Assembly: GCA_024278035.1 (NCBI GenBank) | Contig: JAJRUA010000232.1 | Coordinates: forward strand, 1-8,003 | Direction of reading: 5' to 3' | DNA from: Planctomycetota bacterium | Lineage (GTDB): Bacteria; Planctomycetota; Planctomycetia; Pirellulales; Lacipirellulaceae | Length of the DNA stretch: 8,003 bases | Shown here: positions 6,368 through 8,003 of the stretch, piece by piece | Position numbering within the stretch: position 1 is the first letter of the stretch | How the letters are laid out: each line of letters opens with the position of its first letter | Notes under the pieces: generated by a model | Databases searched by the model: none | What the model was told of the DNA's origin: nothing | The model's input: only the letters and a program-made list of their open reading frames with translations | Translations under genes and position numbers: made by a program

Positions 6368-6383
6368 CACCGAAATACCCCCC

Positions 6384-6761
6384 ATGTCTGCTGACGCTGC
6401 CACGAAACGGATTCTGATTGTTGATGACGATTCCGACATCATCGAGTCGCTCAAGCTCGCTTTGGAAGCGAACGATTTTGAGGTGCTTGTCGCCCGCGAC
6501 GGCAATCAGGGCCTTGCCCTCATGGTGCGTGAAGCGCCCGACCTCTTGATTCTCGACATGATGATGCCCAAACGAAGCGGCATTTTGGTCCTAGAGAAAC
6601 TCAGCCGCAGTGGCGACGACCTCCCCCCGATTATCATGATGACCGGCAACGAAGGGACCCGCCACCAAGAGTACGCCGAGTCGCTCGGCGTGTCGGATTA
6701 TTTGCACAAACCGTTTCCGATGGACCGGATGATTGAAAGCGTGAAACGGCTGATCCAGTAG
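6384..6761 (+). CDS. Receiver-only response regulator (CheY-like)
   Basis: The 125 residues form one receiver domain with no output domain. Visible key residues are the acidic pair D15/D16 in ILIVDDDSD, the phospho-acceptor D58 in LLILDMMMP (54-62), T87 in IIMMTGN, and K109 in HKPF with its cis-proline P110. All the residues needed for phosphorylation are therefore present. Y106, three residues before the Lys, matches the usual aromatic switch position. Single-domain regulators act by binding partner proteins or as phosphorelay links; the partner and the kinase are not in this window. ATG 6384 is preceded by a C-run and no ribosome site. A candidate promoter and palindrome lie upstream, and the exported repeat protein starts 28 bp downstream, so the two may be co-transcribed. 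Confidence 0.95.
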   Translation: MSADAATKRILIVDDDSDIIESLKLALEANDFEVLVARDGNQGLALMVREAPDLLILDMMMPKRSGILVLEKLSRSGDDLPPIIMMTGNEGTRHQEYAESLGVSDYLHKPFPMDRMIESVKRLIQ

Positions 6762-6789
6762 ATCTACCTCCCCCACGCCCAAGGTCTTC

Positions 6790-7803
6790 ATGCGCTGCAC
6801 GATCCTTACTATCGCTCTTTTGCTGTCGCCGATGGCCTGGGCGGCTGATATTGATCGAGTTACGGAGGGAAGCCTCCGTTGGTTGGCGGCGTCGCAAAAT
6901 CGCCATGGTTCTTGGAGTGCTCAGGATCGTTATCCGACGGCCATGACGGCGTTGGCGGGGCTTGCCCTGCTTAGCGAAGGCTCGACACCCACCGGAGGCC
7001 GTTATGCCTCACAGATTCGCCTCGCCGTCGATCACCTCGTCCGCCAAGCTCGTCCGAACGGCCTCATTGGCGATCCGCTTCGGGACGATCGTTACACCTA
7101 TGGCCACGGCTTTGCGATGTTGTTCCTTTCGCAAGTGCTGGGCGAAGAAGAGGATTTGCAGCGACGGCAAGACCTTGTCCGTGTACTCACCCAAGCGGTT
7201 GAGTTCACCGGCAAGGCACAAACGGGCGCGGGAGGCTGGGGGTACGTCAGTGCCCGCGATGGCAACGGCTTTGATGAGGGATCGACCACCATCACCCAAG
7301 TGCAAGGCTTAAGAGGTTGTCGCAACGCGGGCATCCCTGTTCCCAAAAAAACCATCGATGCGGCGGTTGGCTATATCCACAGTTGCACCCTCAAAGATGG
7401 TGGCGTGCAGTACAGCTCAAAAGGAGGCGGCGGACGCCCCGCCATTACGGCCGCCGCAATCGCCTGCCTCTACAATGCGGGCGAATACGACGACAACTTC
7501 GTTCCGCGAATGAAAAAATACTGCCGTTTGCGTCTCGGCACGGAGGAGGAGTCCAACTACGGCCACTGGCATTACGCTCACTTTTATTATTCGCAAGTAA
7601 AGTACCGCGAAGCGGGGGAGGAGTGGAATACCTACCGCCGCGCCACCCGGGCGAAACTCGCCCGTGAAGCGACCCGTACGAACACACGCCTTGGCCCGGG
7701 CTACCATTGGGAGCAAGGCTACATCGGTCCTGTTTACACAACGTCCCTCAACTTGATGATTCTACAACTCGACAACGCCTGTTTGCCAATTTTCCAGCGT
7801 TGA
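6790..7803 (+). CDS. Exported prenyltransferase/squalene-oxidase-repeat protein
   Basis: A 337-residue protein starting with a signal peptide (MRCTILTIALLLSPMAWA, with cleavage likely after A18 or A19). The rest resembles the alpha-toroid repeats of squalene-hopene cyclases and prenyltransferases: SLRWLAASQNRHGSW (28-42) with a QxxxGSW turn, TGAGGWGY (145-152), and DEGSTTITQVQGLRGCRNAGI (162-182). The C-terminal part has YGHWHYAHFYYSQV and a QGYIGPVYTTSLNLMILQLD stretch of the type common in planctomycete homologues. The length is about half that of a true triterpene cyclase, and no DxDD acid motif is present, so cyclase activity is unlikely; a binding or scaffold role in the periplasm is inferred. 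AAGG lies five bases before the ATG. It follows the response regulator by 28 bp and may share its promoter. Confidence 0.9.
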   Translation: MRCTILTIALLLSPMAWAADIDRVTEGSLRWLAASQNRHGSWSAQDRYPTAMTALAGLALLSEGSTPTGGRYASQIRLAVDHLVRQARPNGLIGDPLRDDRYTYGHGFAMLFLSQVLGEEEDLQRRQDLVRVLTQAVEFTGKAQTGAGGWGYVSARDGNGFDEGSTTITQVQGLRGCRNAGIPVPKKTIDAAVGYIHSCTLKDGGVQYSSKGGGGRPAITAAAIACLYNAGEYDDNFVPRMKKYCRLRLGTEEESNYGHWHYAHFYYSQVKYREAGEEWNTYRRATRAKLAREATRTNTRLGPGYHWEQGYIGPVYTTSLNLMILQLDNACLPIFQR

Positions 7804-8003
7804 TTTTCTTGCCTCGAAAAGGAGGGACATCAAGATTCGTAGTGGTAGCGACATGCCACAACGATAAGGCCTCCTCTTTCATCTCGATCTTCATGGCGAT
7901 TTTCCTTTTGGGCACTTTGCGGTCTAATACGTTCACCTCCAATTCCCCCCTCTAGGTGAGAACCAAAGCGTGGAACCTATCGACTCGAACGTTGCTGAGC
8001 GGC
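7804..8003. other. Intergenic end of window with weak hairpins
   Basis: No convincing gene is seen here. GGAGG (7821-7825) can pair with CCTCC (7870-7874), enclosing a smaller GTGG/CCAC stem (7842-7859); TCTTTC follows. This could end the toroid transcript but is weak. A second hairpin pairs TCACCT (7933-7938) with AGGTGA (7954-7959), extended by GTT/AAC across a one-base bulge. Short open frames on both strands lack usable starts or family resemblance. Confidence 0.4.

Larger units (their letters stand above)
5876..6383. other. Divergent intergenic region (508 bp)
   Basis: This lies between the minus-strand GNAT and the plus-strand response regulator. It holds a candidate GNAT promoter (5954-5982), an 11-bp direct repeat beginning GCTCTTCTT (starts 5932 and 5943), a cluster of GGCCAT/GGCTAT motifs (6246-6345), a hairpin followed by a T-run (6277-6301), a candidate promoter for the response regulator (6311-6339) and a perfect palindrome (6354-6367). 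A TTG-started open frame of 106 codons at 6038-6358 has no recognisable domain, though its last third is hydrophobic; I do not call it a gene. No tRNA-like fold was seen. Confidence 0.55.

Noticed and set aside
6790..7803. True squalene-hopene cyclase
   Set aside because: The protein is about half the length, carries a signal peptide and has no DxDD motif.
7748..7942. 64-codon minus-strand open frame near the end
   Set aside because: It starts with TTG and runs into the 3' end of the toroid gene in antisense. Although GGAGGTGA is present, it overlaps the start codon itself rather than preceding it.

Overview
The window reads like a chromosomal segment of a planctomycete, most likely of the Pirellulales type. 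The reasons are the family mix (a large membrane protein with a DUF6798-like tail, paired M16 peptidases, a secreted squalene-cyclase-like repeat protein, a GNAT beginning LTYYKRFRMEIDL), moderate GC, almost no Shine-Dalgarno sites, and GC-rich hairpins between genes of the 'GGGG-CTAAC-CCCC' kind. This assignment rests on remembered family resemblance, not on a search. I see no tRNA, rRNA, CRISPR array, insertion sequence or phage gene.

Layout. Positions 1-335 hold no convincing gene but carry three inverted repeats. From 336 to 2054 (+) lies a polytopic membrane protein with a soluble C-terminal domain. It meets a minus-strand gene stop to stop at 2054/2055. The minus strand then carries, in transcription order, a GNAT acetyltransferase (5875-5240), an M16 peptidase-like subunit without a zinc site (5124-3835), an M16 peptidase subunit with an intact zinc site (3782-2544), and a short CbiX/SirB-type chelatase (2477-2055). 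The last three are closely spaced and probably one operon. The GNAT lies 115 bp upstream and may be read with them.

Positions 5876-6383 form a 508-bp divergent intergenic region. It has a candidate promoter for the GNAT on the minus strand and, on the plus strand, a GGCCAT-rich repeat cluster, a hairpin with a T-run, a candidate promoter and a perfect 14-bp palindrome. Downstream are a receiver-only response regulator (6384-6761) and, 28 bp later, an exported prenyltransferase/squalene-oxidase-repeat protein (6790-7803). The last 200 bp show only weak hairpins.

How the genes may work together. The clearest functional unit is the M16 pair. One partner keeps the zinc ligands but has lost the Tyr of the C-terminal R/Y substrate-binding pair; the other keeps R/Y but has lost the zinc ligands. 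This points to an obligate heterodimeric protease. The chelatase belongs to siroheme/cobalamin-type tetrapyrrole synthesis, and its link to the peptidases is unclear. The response regulator and toroid protein may share a transcript, but no kinase is present here. I find no clearly new multi-gene system; the most useful leads are the complementary M16 pair and the structured control region before the response regulator.
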